Part shown: piece after piece, positions 36,901-48,900 of the stretch
How positions within the stretch are numbered: the stretch's first letter is position 1
Layout of the letters: the number at the start of each line of letters is the position of its first letter
Position numbers and translations under genes: made by a program
Notes under the pieces: generated by a model
Database searches by the model: none
What the model saw: only the letters and a program-made list of their open reading frames with translations
Told to the model about the DNA's origin: nothing
Source of the DNA: Diospyros lotus
Lineage: Eukaryota > Streptophyta > Magnoliopsida > Ericales > Ebenaceae
Assembly: GCF_014633365.1 (NCBI RefSeq)
Contig: NC_068350.1
Coordinates: 12,315,787 to 12,379,786, forward strand
Length of the DNA stretch: 64,000 nt
Direction of reading: 5' to 3'

Positions 36901-39900
36901 GAGCTGAAATTGCTATCACTAACAATTTTTGACCTCTACCCTCACCATGATGGTTCCTGCCGATCTCCTGTGACAGTCGGAATGTTTGGCTCTGATACCA
37001 CAATTGTCAAGCCCCTTAATTCGCAAGGGTTGTTTTAGGTAGAATTGGGAATTAGGGCGAATTTGGAGGGAGAGTTAGACTGAAAGGGAGGGAAAACAAA
37101 AAGAAGAGGGAGAACAAAAGGTTCAAGAGAGAGAGAGAAAACAGAGAATTGGAGGGAAATGATTCAATTCAAATCACATGGTAATTTCCATCCTCTAGCT
37201 GTGGCATTTATAGTCTTCCAGCCTCAGCAATACAACTACTCCAGAATGTACAACTGAAGATGCACAACTGCTTCTACAACTAAGTACAAGCATCAAGCAT
37301 AAAAGAAAGAATACAATTACTCTCTAGCCCCTAGGAACATGACATGATAGTATAAGGCTTGCACACGTATAATGTAAACAATTGATGCATTGGTTAGCAG
37401 CTACAAGAATTGTAATATCGGTAGTATTGGAGACATGGGAGGCTAAAATTAGATTATGTCACTATAATAAAGAAAGAGATGGCATATTGTGATTTAACCA
37501 ATGTTATGCCCTTAATGGAGAATTATTTTTCAGAAAGGATCCATGCAACCTACTCCCAAGTATCAGGGAAATGCTTAATTGATGTTGGATATCATAACTT
37601 TTGTCGTTACTTCTTGTTCTCATGTAGAACATGTACAACAACAAGAACAACATACCAGGCCTTTATGCTATTATTTGGGGTTGGCTACATGGATTCTAGT
37701 TCTTTAGTTATTTTTATCTATGGCCTGATCTTCTGTAAAGCCCATCAATATTTTTTATTCTTTTGGTCTTTTTCTACCTCTTTTGCTAAAATATTTGTTC
37801 CAGTCCATTCGCTCACTATCTTAATCATGTCTCATGCTTTCAATTTCTATTGATTTTTTTTACAAGATCAAATCATCTTAATTATGTCTCATGCATCTTA
37901 TCTTGAATAAGAGCTACTCTAACCTTATTACTAATAATCTTGTGATATAGGGACATCTTAAAAGATGTCAATCTTGTGAGGTTAACCCCAATACAACTAT
38001 TATTGGCCAAATTATCGCATCAAGAGGCCACCTCAAGGTTATAAAATATTCACACGCTAAGAATCCTCGGTAAGAGGAAAGATTGAAATGGAGAACAGAT
38101 TACAAGGAAAGCCTTGTATTGATGGTATTATAACATATGCTCAAGGATGTATTACAGCTAAACCCCCAAAGGGTTCTATCTAAACACTCCAAGGGAGTGT
38201 AATTTTGGTACATTTCCAATATGCGATTTCTTGGAACCCACTCGAGTCAACTACATCATTCACTCAATTGACTACATTCTAGATGACACACTAAGGGGTT
38301 TTTATAACACTCTTAAGGGACTTTGAGGGAAGATTGCAACCTAATGATTTAATTGAATGGCTTCACATTGTTGAACATTTTTTTCTGGCTCAAAGAACTT
38401 CCAGATGAGAAGCAAGTTAAAATCATAGCCATTAAGCCTAGGAAGCAAGCCTCAATCTGTTAGGGGAATCTCAAGAAACAAAGAGCAATGCCATCAAGAA
38501 ACTTTCATTAATTTTCACAATTTACAACAATCTATCTTGTTCGTGGAAGAATATACAATGTAATTTGACCAACTACCATGAACCAAAAGAGCAAATTATA
38601 GCTCGTTGTCTTGATTGGCTACACATTGATGTTGGGGACAATTTGCAATTTTAACCTTACCTTGAAGGTTGAAAAGCAATGATTGAAGAAAGGCACTGCT
38701 ACCTCCCCAACGCATATGGAGAATGCTACCAACCGGGGGGGGGGGGGGGGGGCTCAAACCTCAAGGCCTTCATCCTCAAAAGTTAAACCATCAAAGAAAA
38801 TTCCCAAAGGTGACAAAGAAATAGGATCAAATCATCCTCCCAGCACTAGTACTAGAAAGTGCTTCAAATGTTAAGGATTTACATTGCTATTGAACATGTC
38901 CAAATCAATGCATCATCTCACTTTTTGGAGAGGGAGTAAATCACAAACCCAATAGATGGAAGTTGAGAAAGACTAGTCCCCTTCAATGGAGGAAGATGAA
39001 GAAATTGTTTATGACGACCTTGGGGAATCTTTTTGTAGAAATAGAAATATTTTTTAATATAAAATATTCTTTGTATAACTTAGAATCTATGTATATTCTG
39101 TGTATATTCTTCTTTCTTTTTTTTGTTATTTTTCTTTTGTATTATTCTCTTCCTCTATAACGAGAAAAGGGGAATTTACGTGTAATCTTAGGAATTAGAG
39201 AAATATATTTTTCTCAACCTTGTTTAGATGGTATTAGAGCAGGAACTAGGGATTAAATTACAGTCGTTCACTGTAAAACCTGAATTTCTCCTATTTCTCT
39301 GCTATACCCAAGCACTGCCGCCTCCCTTTCATCGGCCACCTCACCGCTACATCCTCAGGCTACCACCGGCCGTCGCCTCTAAGATTCGGCCATCCCGACT
39401 GTCGCCGCCTCTACAGTCGTCATCGTTTTCCAGTGGGTCCCCACCTCTAGAACGGCTGTAGCCTCCTAGCCTCTCGCGAAGGTCGGCTACTATTTGTCGC
39501 ATTTGTCGTTGTACTTGTTGCCGCCTCTACATCGCACATTGGAACCGCTCCTATCCCCCGTCCTTGGTCATGTTCGTGCTGCCCTAGTTCGCGAGCTGCG
39601 CGTCAGAGCCGCCCCAGTTCGCGCATCAAATCCGCCCTTGGTTTCTATTCTTCGTTGTTTCTGTCACCCAGATACGATCTGGTTTCTATTGTTCAGATTG
39701 GGCACTTGGGTACCTAGATCCAAGCGCCCAGATCTATGGGTCACTGCTAGCTGGTCTAGATCCGGTCACTGTGTGCAGATTCGGCTATTGCTCCGTCTTG
39801 CTTCTGCTGCCCTGATCCTTTTTTTCAGCCACCATGACTGAATCTACATCTTCAGCCACTCTGACCCAGCAATCCCACTCTTCTCAAGATCAATTTCGAG

Positions 39901-42900
39901 TTCCCCAAAACTCTCCAACTCACATCCGGTACAGATAACGACTATTCGTCTCAATGGTACCAATTTCCTGCGTTGGTCGCAATCTATTTGTATGTACATT
40001 CAAGGTCGGGGAAAGATTGGCTATTTGACTGGCGCCACATCAGCCCTAGACAGTAAAGACCCACTGTATAACATTTGGGATGCCGAGAATTCAATGGTGA
40101 TGATGTGGCTTGTTAACTTCATGGAGGAAGAGATAAGTTCAAACTATATGTGCTTCTCTACAGTAAAGGAACTATAGGATGAAGTCACTGCCATGTATTC
40201 CAATTTGGGGAATCAATCCCAAATCTACGAGCTTAACTTGAAACTCGGTGAGATTCGACAAGGTAGTGATACTGTCACCATATATTTTAATTCTTTAAAG
40301 CGCATTTAGCAGGACTTGGATCTCTTCAATACATATGAGTGGAAAAACACATAAGATTGCAAATATTATCAGAAAATGGTAGATGCTAACCGAGTCTTTA
40401 AGTTTCTTGGTGGACTCAATGTTGAGTATGATGAAGTCCGAGGGAGGATCGTCAGTAGAAATCCACTCTCGTCTCTTAGTGAAGCTTTTTTTGAAGTTCG
40501 GTGTGAAGAAAGCCGAAGACTGGTTATGTTGGGCAAGAAAAAGAGTGGTGAAAGTGGGTTACCTGAAAATATGGCGCTCATTACTGCTGATGCTAAAGAG
40601 TGGTGAAAGTGGGTCAACGAAAGGCGGAAGAAAAGTCTCGTGTTTGGTGTGATCATTGCAATAAACCACGCCATACTCGGGAGACCTTTTGGGTGCTTCA
40701 TGGCAAGCCAGCCAATTGGAAGCACTGCCCATGAAGTTGATGTAGGACCATTCAGGACCATTCAACAAAGAGCAACTTGATCAACTTCTACAACTGCTAA
40801 AGCCTAATTTGTCCCCTGGTACCCCCAATTGTTCATTGGCCTATTTAGGTAGAAATTCCTTTGCCCTTTTTAGCTCTTTTCAATCTGTTCCATGGATCAT
40901 TGATTCAGGAGCATATGATCATATGACTGGTTTATCGCATCTATTCAACTCGTATATTCCTTGTTTTGGTAGTGAAAAAATAAGAATAGTTGATGGTAGT
41001 CTTTCACCTATTGCAGGTAAAGGTCTCATTAAACTCTCTGACAATATTGATCTTCAATCAGTATTCCATGTTCCTACACTTGCCTGTAATCTTCTATCTG
41101 TTAGTAAACTCTCCAAAGACTCTAACTGTCGTGTTATCTTTTTTTTATTCCTATTGCATTTTTCAGGCCAAGAACTCGGGGAAGACGATTAGTAGTGTTA
41201 GAGAAATAAACGGGCTCTACTATTTGGATGGGGATGTCTTGCGTAATAAAAAAGCTCACGGGTTGAGTGGTATTAGTTCTATTTCTGTTTCTAATCAAAT
41301 AATGCAATGATATTTTAGGCTAGGCCATCCTAGTTTTCCTTACTTGAAATATTTATTTTCTACGTTGTTTAAAGGAGTGGATCCTTCTATGTTTCAATGC
41401 AAGAGTTGTCATTTATCCAAAGATCATCGTGTTAAATTTCTTCCAAAACCCTATTGTCCTTCAAAACCATTCTATTTGATACATAGTGATGTTTGGGGCC
41501 CTTCTAAGGTCTCCACTTTGTCTGGCAAAAAATGGTTTGTTACTTTTATTGATGACCATACTCGAGTTTGTTGGGTCTACGTACTTGCAAAGAAATCAGA
41601 TGTGCCTAGAACTTTCAAGGATTTTTTCCATCTGATTGAAGCTCAATTTAACACAAAAATCTGTATTCTTCAATCTGATATGGCACTTAATATTTTAATG
41701 AATATTTGGGGGTTTTTTTTAAGGAAAAAGGAATTTTACATCAATCCACTTACCGTGAAACTCCCCAACAAAATGGTATTGCTGAACGGAAAAATCGACA
41801 CCTACTAGAGGTTGCCAGGGCCATTATGTTTTCTATGAATGTCCCTAAATATCTCTGGGGTGATGCAATTTTAACTATTTCCTATCTCATTAACCGTATG
41901 CCCACTCGTGTTCTACAGTTTCAAACTCCCTTACACTCTTTAAAACAACTCTTCCCTCTATGCCGTATATATTCTAAGTTACCCTTAAAAGTTTTTGGAT
42001 GCACTTGCTTTGTTTATGGTCCTCAAATATTTCGTTTCAAATTGGATCCCACAGCTGAAAAATGTGTCTTTCTTGGTTATGTACCAAATAAAAAAGGGTA
42101 CAAATGCTTTAATTCTGTCACAAAAAAACTTATATTAGTATGGATATGTCTTTCCTCGAAACTCAACCCTACTTTCCCAAAAATCATCTTCAAGGGGAGC
42201 ATATTTAGAAAGAAGATAATTTTTTGCATTCTAGTGTTGAGGAGGATAATTCCTTAAAACTCTATGATCCTTGTCCTACCATGATTGGTGCTTCTCTCCA
42301 CTCTGATAAACAACTTGAGGATATAAATGTCCCAAACATTGTGGAACAGGGTGTGTCTTGTTCACAGGTGCCTAGCATGATAGGATTGGAACTAGGGGGA
42401 GAATTACCACAAACAAATCAGAATATTCCAAAACCGGAGCTTCAGTTTTATACTAGAAGGCAAACCCTGAAGAATACTATCAATCCGAATATTCCTCTAA
42501 CTATTGAACAATCGACGTCTTCGAATGATGGGTCTTCTGATAGTACTTCTTCTTCTCATGGTAATTCTAAACTCACTCTTTCAGATTATTCTTCATTTGA
42601 CTTGTCCGATCTTGATGTTCCTATTGCTCCTAGGAAATGAGTGAGATCTTGTACCAAACACCCAATTGCTAAGTACCTGTCATATCAAAAATTGTCTAAT
42701 CATCATAAGGCCTTTCTTTCAAATATTTCTAACTTGCATGTCCCAAGAACAATTTAGGATGCCCTTGGTGACCCAGACTGGAAGTTAGCAGTCCAGGAGG
42801 AAATGAGTGCTCTTAGAAAGAATGGAACCTGGGAGATTGTGAACAAACCAGAAGGCAAAACAACGGTAGGTTGTAAGTGGGTATTTACTATAAAATGTAA

Positions 42901-45900
42901 GGCAGATGGGAGCATAGAAAGATACAAAGCAAGACTGGTTGCTAAGGGATTCACCCAAACATACGGCATCGACTATCAAGAAACATTTACTCTAGTAGCT
43001 AAAATAAACTCTATTCAAGTTCTCCTCTCCCTTGCAGTGAATTTTGATGGGCCACTCCACCAATTTGATGTAAATAACGCTTTCCTAAATGGTGATTTAG
43101 AAGAAGAAGTGTTTATGGATCTTCCACCAGGATTTGAGAAAAGCTTTGGTACAAACAAGGTATGTTGTTTAAAAAAATCCTTGTATGGTCTAAAACAGTT
43201 TCCGAGAGCATGGTTTGAAAGATTTGGAAAGGCGATGAAAAGCTATGGTTACATTCAGAGCCAAGCAGATCACACATTGTTCTTCAAGCATGCTAGTGAC
43301 GATAAGAAAGCAATCTTAATTGTCTATGTGGATGATATAATAATGACAAGTGATGACAAGGGAGAGATTGAAGAGCTTAAGAGAAGATTAGCTCATGAGT
43401 TCGAGATCAAGGACTTGGGCCCTTTAAAGTACTTTCTTGGGATGGAATTTGCAAGATCTAAAGAGGGGATCTTTGTCAACCAACGTAAGTACATTCTGGA
43501 TTTACTCAATGAAAGAGGAATGTTTGGGTGTAAGGTTGCTGAAACTCCCATTGAACCCAACTTAAAACTTCAACCTGCCGAGGCCAAGAATGTGGTAGAA
43601 AGGGAGAAATATCAAAGACTTGTGGGTAGACTTATCTATTTATCCCATACTCGACCAGACATAGCATTTGCTGTAAGTGTTGTAAGTCAATTTATGCACT
43701 CACCTGGTTCACAACATTTTGAAGCTACCTACAGAATTATGCGGTACCTAAAGGGAACCCCTTGGAAAGGTCTAATTTTTAGAAAATGTGGACATCTTCA
43801 TATAGAGGCTTATACAGATGTAGACTGGGCAGACAGTATAACTAAAAGAAAATCTACATCAAGGTACTGCACTTTTGTGGGAGGTAATCTTGTTACTTGG
43901 AGGAGTAAGAAACAAAATGTGGTGGCCAGAAGCAGTGTTGAAGCCGAATTCGTGCAGTTGCCCATGGTATTTGTGAGGTCATGTGGATAAAGAGGCTTCT
44001 ATCACACTTGAGGGTCTCCACTTCCCTACCAGCTAAAGTTTATTGTGATAATAAAGCTGCAATCTCTATTGCTCATAATCCAATTCTCCATGATAGGATG
44101 AAGGATGTAGAGGTGGATAAACACTTTATTAAGGAAAAATTTGATAATGGAGTAATTTGTATGCCTTACATTTCAACAGTTGACCAAGTGGCTGATATTC
44201 TTACAAAAGGATTACACAAAACTCAGTTTGAGAAACTTGTGAGCAAGCTTGCCATGGAAGATATCTTCAAGCCAGCTTGAGGGGGAGTGTAGAAATAGAA
44301 GTATTTTTGAATGTAGAATATTCTTTGTATAACTTAGAATCTATGTATATTCTGTGTATATTCTCCTTTTCTTTTTTGTTATTTTCCTTTTGTATTATTC
44401 TCTTCCTCTATAAAGAGAAAAGGGGAATGTACGTATAATCTTAGGAATTAGAGAAATATATTTTTCTCAACCTTGTTTAGACTTTTGTTATATGTTGAAG
44501 TTCTAGTTCCATGCTTCTTGAAGAATAGGGTTGGCGTTTGACACAATATCTTCCACACATGGTGTGCATTGATGGGAAAGGTTTATAATGTTATCGTTGA
44601 TAGTGGAAGCTGCAAAAAGAATAGTTGCCAGTTCTATGGTCGAAAAGTTGAAGCTCCCAATTGAAGACCATCCTTCCCTTATGAATTGCAATGGTTGAGG
44701 ATGGGTAATGAAGTGGAGGTCACCAAACATTGCCTTGTCTATTTCTCAATTGACAAGTGGTACCAAGATGAAATCTGGTGTAATATCATTCCCATGGGTG
44801 CATGCCACTTGTTTCTAGGTCATCTTCAATAGTACGATCGATAGGCTTCTATGGCAATAATGCATTGATCACTAGGTCCCACCTCAACAACACGTATAAA
44901 AAATTGAGTATAGTTTGCCTCCTTTTCGTTGTTGAGGAGAATCATGCATCCCTGCTCTTACTTGATGAAGTCAAATCGTTCCTTGAGGAATTCAATGGCA
45001 TTGTACTTAATGAGATCCTTCTTGGACTGCCACCTATGCAGTGAACTAAAACGCGCTGGCTGCCGCAATTATGGCCAAATCAGCCACTTAGGCACTGGCC
45101 GGCTAATCGGTACAGGGTGACGCCTAGGCGGCCAAGGCGGACGCCTAGCCACTTGAATTTCCTGGCCGATTATGGCCTAATCGGCTGCCTGGGCCGCGTG
45201 AATCGATTTAGTATAAATTTATTAGGGTTTTGTTTCCCTTTACCCGATACCCCTTCTCTCTCGCGCGCATTGCCACCGACAGTCTATTGCAGAGTCGTCG
45301 TCGCCGTCACCTCTATTGTGCTCGCACGCCGCCATCGTCTCGGTCTCTTGCAATTGTAGAGTCGTCGCCGCCACTGTGTCTTGCAGTTGCAGAGTCGCCA
45401 TCGCCGTCGCCACCGTCTCGTGCTCGCACACCGCCACACTCTGGTTGTCTCTTGCAGCTTCATCTTCCTCTCTCACCCTCAGCCTCATTCGGTCAACAGT
45501 AAGCAAGCAGTAGCAGCAGCAACTCACCCTCCGCCTTATTTGCCTCTTTTGTTTTCTTTTTGTTTTTTTGTTATTTAATTTAGTATTTATGTTAATATTT
45601 GATTATTTGTTATTCAAATATTTATTAATTATTATTATTAATGTTTTAAAAAATTTAATATTTGTTGCTTTGGTCTTATTAAAGTTTGAACCTAGAACTG
45701 ATCTACAACAATTGTTTTCTCATGCTTAATTCTATATTTCACTTGTCATTCCATTATATTATTGGTTTATGTTGCATTATTGATACGTTTCAACTTTGAT
45801 TTAATTGAAAATAACATCAAATTACATCACAAAGTTAAAAAATAAAAAAAATAGAATGACCATTACACAATTGAGTTTATTCTAGATTTTGTTATTCCAG

Positions 45901-48900
45901 AATCTAGAATAACTTCACTATCAAGTTTAGGAACTCTTGGAGAAAGGGTTAGATAGAGAAAGTGCTAGTCCCTGTGTTGTTCCTAGATTGTTAGTGCTCC
46001 AGAAAGATGGATTGTGGTGAATGTGTATTGACAGTTGAGATGTGAACTAGATCACTATCAAGTACTGATTTCCAAATCCTCGCCCCACTGAATTATTAGA
46101 CCAATTGCACGGTGGTGGTGTTTTCTTCAAGATTGACCTTAGGACTAGATACAAACGCATTCATTGTCAGGCGCATTGGTGAAATTTTTGAGTCATCTCT
46201 GGTAACAGTTTGCAGAAGGGTGGGGGCTCAATTGCAATTTAGTCCTGTAAGTTGCCCTCAAGCTGATGGTCAGATTGAGGTTGTGAATAGGAATATCGCA
46301 ACTATCGTGCACAATTTTGTTGGGAAACATATTTGAAAATGGGATGTGGTACCACCTCAAGAGAAGTTTGGTTATAATAAATCGATTAGCCAAGCCACTT
46401 GTTGATGCCCATTTGAGGTTGCATATGGAAGACAACTAATAAGTCCTCTAGTTCTCATACCACTAGCAACTCCACACCAATTCAGTGTTGATGCTGCTGA
46501 AAACCGTTTTAAGGAGATCAAGAAACTTCATGAAGAAATGAATTCATACTAGGCCTCCTTTTGTTTCTCCTGGGTATGCCCGGTGTATTTGTATAGTCCA
46601 TTTTGATCAATGCATACATTTATTTACTGATAAAATAAATAAATATGAGAGGGAATGCTTCAATAGACAACAAGATAACAAAGGCAAGCAAACAAGCTCA
46701 AGAAGTCCATAAGGTTTGAAAAAGGAGGCCTAGTATGAATTCATCTGAAAAAGGAACAGTTTTGTATTACGAACACGTCAACAATAATACTTACAAAATT
46801 GTGCTTATTGGGGATTATGGTGTCTCTGCTACCTTTAATATTGCTGATCTCTTCCCATATCATGAAGATGAAAGAGAAGAAGTTGATCAAGACTCAATGG
46901 CTACTCTTTTCCAATCTGAAGTAAAATCAAAGTAAATATGCTTTATGCCCAAGCTTTTAGCTAACAGTGAAAGGTCCAGTAGCTCAAGTATGAAGTTTCT
47001 TGAAAGAATGTTTCAGGTAAAATTCAGAATGCACACATGTCATGACATAATATCCTTCATCGAAATCCAAATTCATGTAATGCACACGATCAACATTATT
47101 ATGATTTTCATTACTTAAAAATGCATCTCTCTGAATATCATGTAGGTCGCAAAAGTGTTGGTAAAGGATTCAGTGACATTTGGTATTTGGGTGTCAAGGG
47201 GTAATGACATAACATCAATAGGTTGGTTGGTGAGAATAGAAATCTTGAATAATCTTAAAAGACAAACAAGTATCCTCCCTAAGCCATTGATAAAGGGAAA
47301 CAAGAGAATGTTTCCCTTACAGTGACAACCTCAGGTTGCTGGATGTCTAAATAGCACAACCACCTCAATTCTAAAAGGGATAAGAAAAAAGAAAAAGAGA
47401 GCTCATTACATTTAGCACGTGTTTGCTTTATTCTCAATACTTATCTATGGTGGATTCATGACTAATATGTGTCCCAAGGAAGGTAGGGGGACTCACTCGA
47501 GATGCACAAGCATGTAATAATTGAATATCAAATGACACATCATTCAAATGAATGAATGACTAGAAAATCCCTAGATAAATCTGAATCAAATGATCATTGG
47601 GATAGGATGAATAACTTGAATATGGTGCATAAGAACCAAATAAGAAACATAAAAAATGCCAAAGCTTAAGACCAGTCCATCAAGCCCACATCACAGGCAT
47701 GGTACAAATTCATTGTCTCAAAATCCCATATTAGGACATGCTCATAACAAACAAAAGAACAATGAGAAAATGAACACAATGATGCACTGGCAATGCACAA
47801 CACCCATACACACTAACAAAAAGCCATAACACAAAAAGTGAACAGACGTGCCTCGTACACCACTCACTGAGGTCGAGTCTAACCCTATACTAGCGTGGGT
47901 ACCAATTTCCCTACTTAGCAAAGTATGGGTTAAGCACAACAGTATAGTGAGGTAACAATCGGAGGAGAGCGAGAGAGAGTGAGATTGAAGGGTTAGGTTA
48001 GGATTTTATAGTGCATATAGAGACTAATTGAGAGAGAGAGAGAGAGCAGGGGCGAATATGAGGGCCTCGTTTGTTTGAGTCCTTTCTATATTAGGGTGCT
48101 GTTGCCATATTAGATCAGTCATTGGACCCCATGTGGGGGCACAGTAATTTATGTGGCCCACCATTCTGGTGGGCTGAAATGTAAACGGGGGATGACCACA
48201 TTTCCACGGGCCAACTTCTATTTTGTATTTATATATATATATAATATTTATTTATTTATATTTTGAATTTTGCAAAAAATGCTAAATTTTAAAATTTCTA
48301 AATATCCCAAAATTTTTGGGCTTAACATATTTGGCCCTTATCTTTTATGCTGTGACTGTCAAAGCCCTTGTGCTTTCAGTCAAATACCAATTCACCCCTC
48401 TGCAATTGCTGTTTATGTTGCTATCAACATTCTCCATGTTTGTAGATACAACAATTCCCTTTTGAAAAGGATTGAGGTTCTTTTCATCAGAGGCTTTCAT
48501 TTTCCAATTTGAAGCTATTTGTCAAGGAAAAACTGAATATGATTACTGAAGCCTTTATTCCCTAAAGAAATCTCTTACCTGGTTTGAAATGAATGATGTG
48601 TCACAGATATCACACACGTACCATCTGAGAAAAATTATGGTAATTGTGTATTCCCTGTGAGCTTGTGGAATAGCATATTTTTCTCCTCAGAACAGCACAA
48701 TTTGATTCATGGTGTTTGTATTATGATACTTCTACTGAACATTCTTTGTTGGCTATGGTCTTGTTATCTAATAGTAATGTCATTCTTGTGATTATTGTTA
48801 TTATGGATTGCAGGGACAACCTACAATTGTTAAGGCAAAGGTATTACTATGCCACATGGAAAGCAGATGGAACACGATATATGATGCTGATTACCATGGA

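Larger units (their letters stand above)
14523..37344 (-). mobile_element. Ty3/gypsy chromovirus-like element (gypsy 1), split by nested insertions
   Basis: LTRs of 342 bp (14523-14864) and 340 bp (37005-37344) are clearly homologous. On the minus strand the order is 5' LTR, PBS, gag, protease, RT, start of RNase H, (gap with insertions), integrase, chromodomain, 3' LTR. Copia A, copia E with D inside, an RTE remnant, a second gypsy end and copia G interrupt it. Sequence between early RNase H and the integrase zinc-binding part is missing. The outer flanks GGACA and TGATA do not match, so the two ends may not derive from a single insertion. Confidence 0.8.
39034..44481 (+). mobile_element. 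Full-length Ty1/copia retrotransposon (copia B), TSD CTTTT
   Basis: 5,448 bp. LTRs are 39034-39228 (195 bp) and 44288-44481 (194 bp). A perfect CTTTT duplication lies at 39029-39033 and 44482-44486. The PBS follows the 5' LTR and the PPT (GCTTGAGGGGGAG) precedes the 3' LTR. By eye about ten differences separate the LTRs, so it is older than copia A and D. It sits inside gypsy J. Confidence 0.94.
10647..48813 (+). other. Giant intron (38,167 bp) of the capping-enzyme gene
   Basis: Bounded by AACAG/GTCCGA and GATTGCAG/G. The reading phase matches on both sides and the joined protein ([16 protein letters not shown]) follows the plant family. It is largely retroelement sequence, listed separately. 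It divides triphosphatase plus linker from guanylyltransferase, about 16 residues before the catalytic Lys. Confidence 0.92.

Noticed and set aside
45117..45578. Arg/Ser/Val-rich overlapping frames
   Set aside because: Produced by GTCGCCGCC-type repeats on both strands; no conserved motif.
47967..48047. GAGAGA runs as possible regulatory GAGA sites
   Set aside because: Simple GA microsatellites are common in these LTRs and introns; nothing ties them to regulation.
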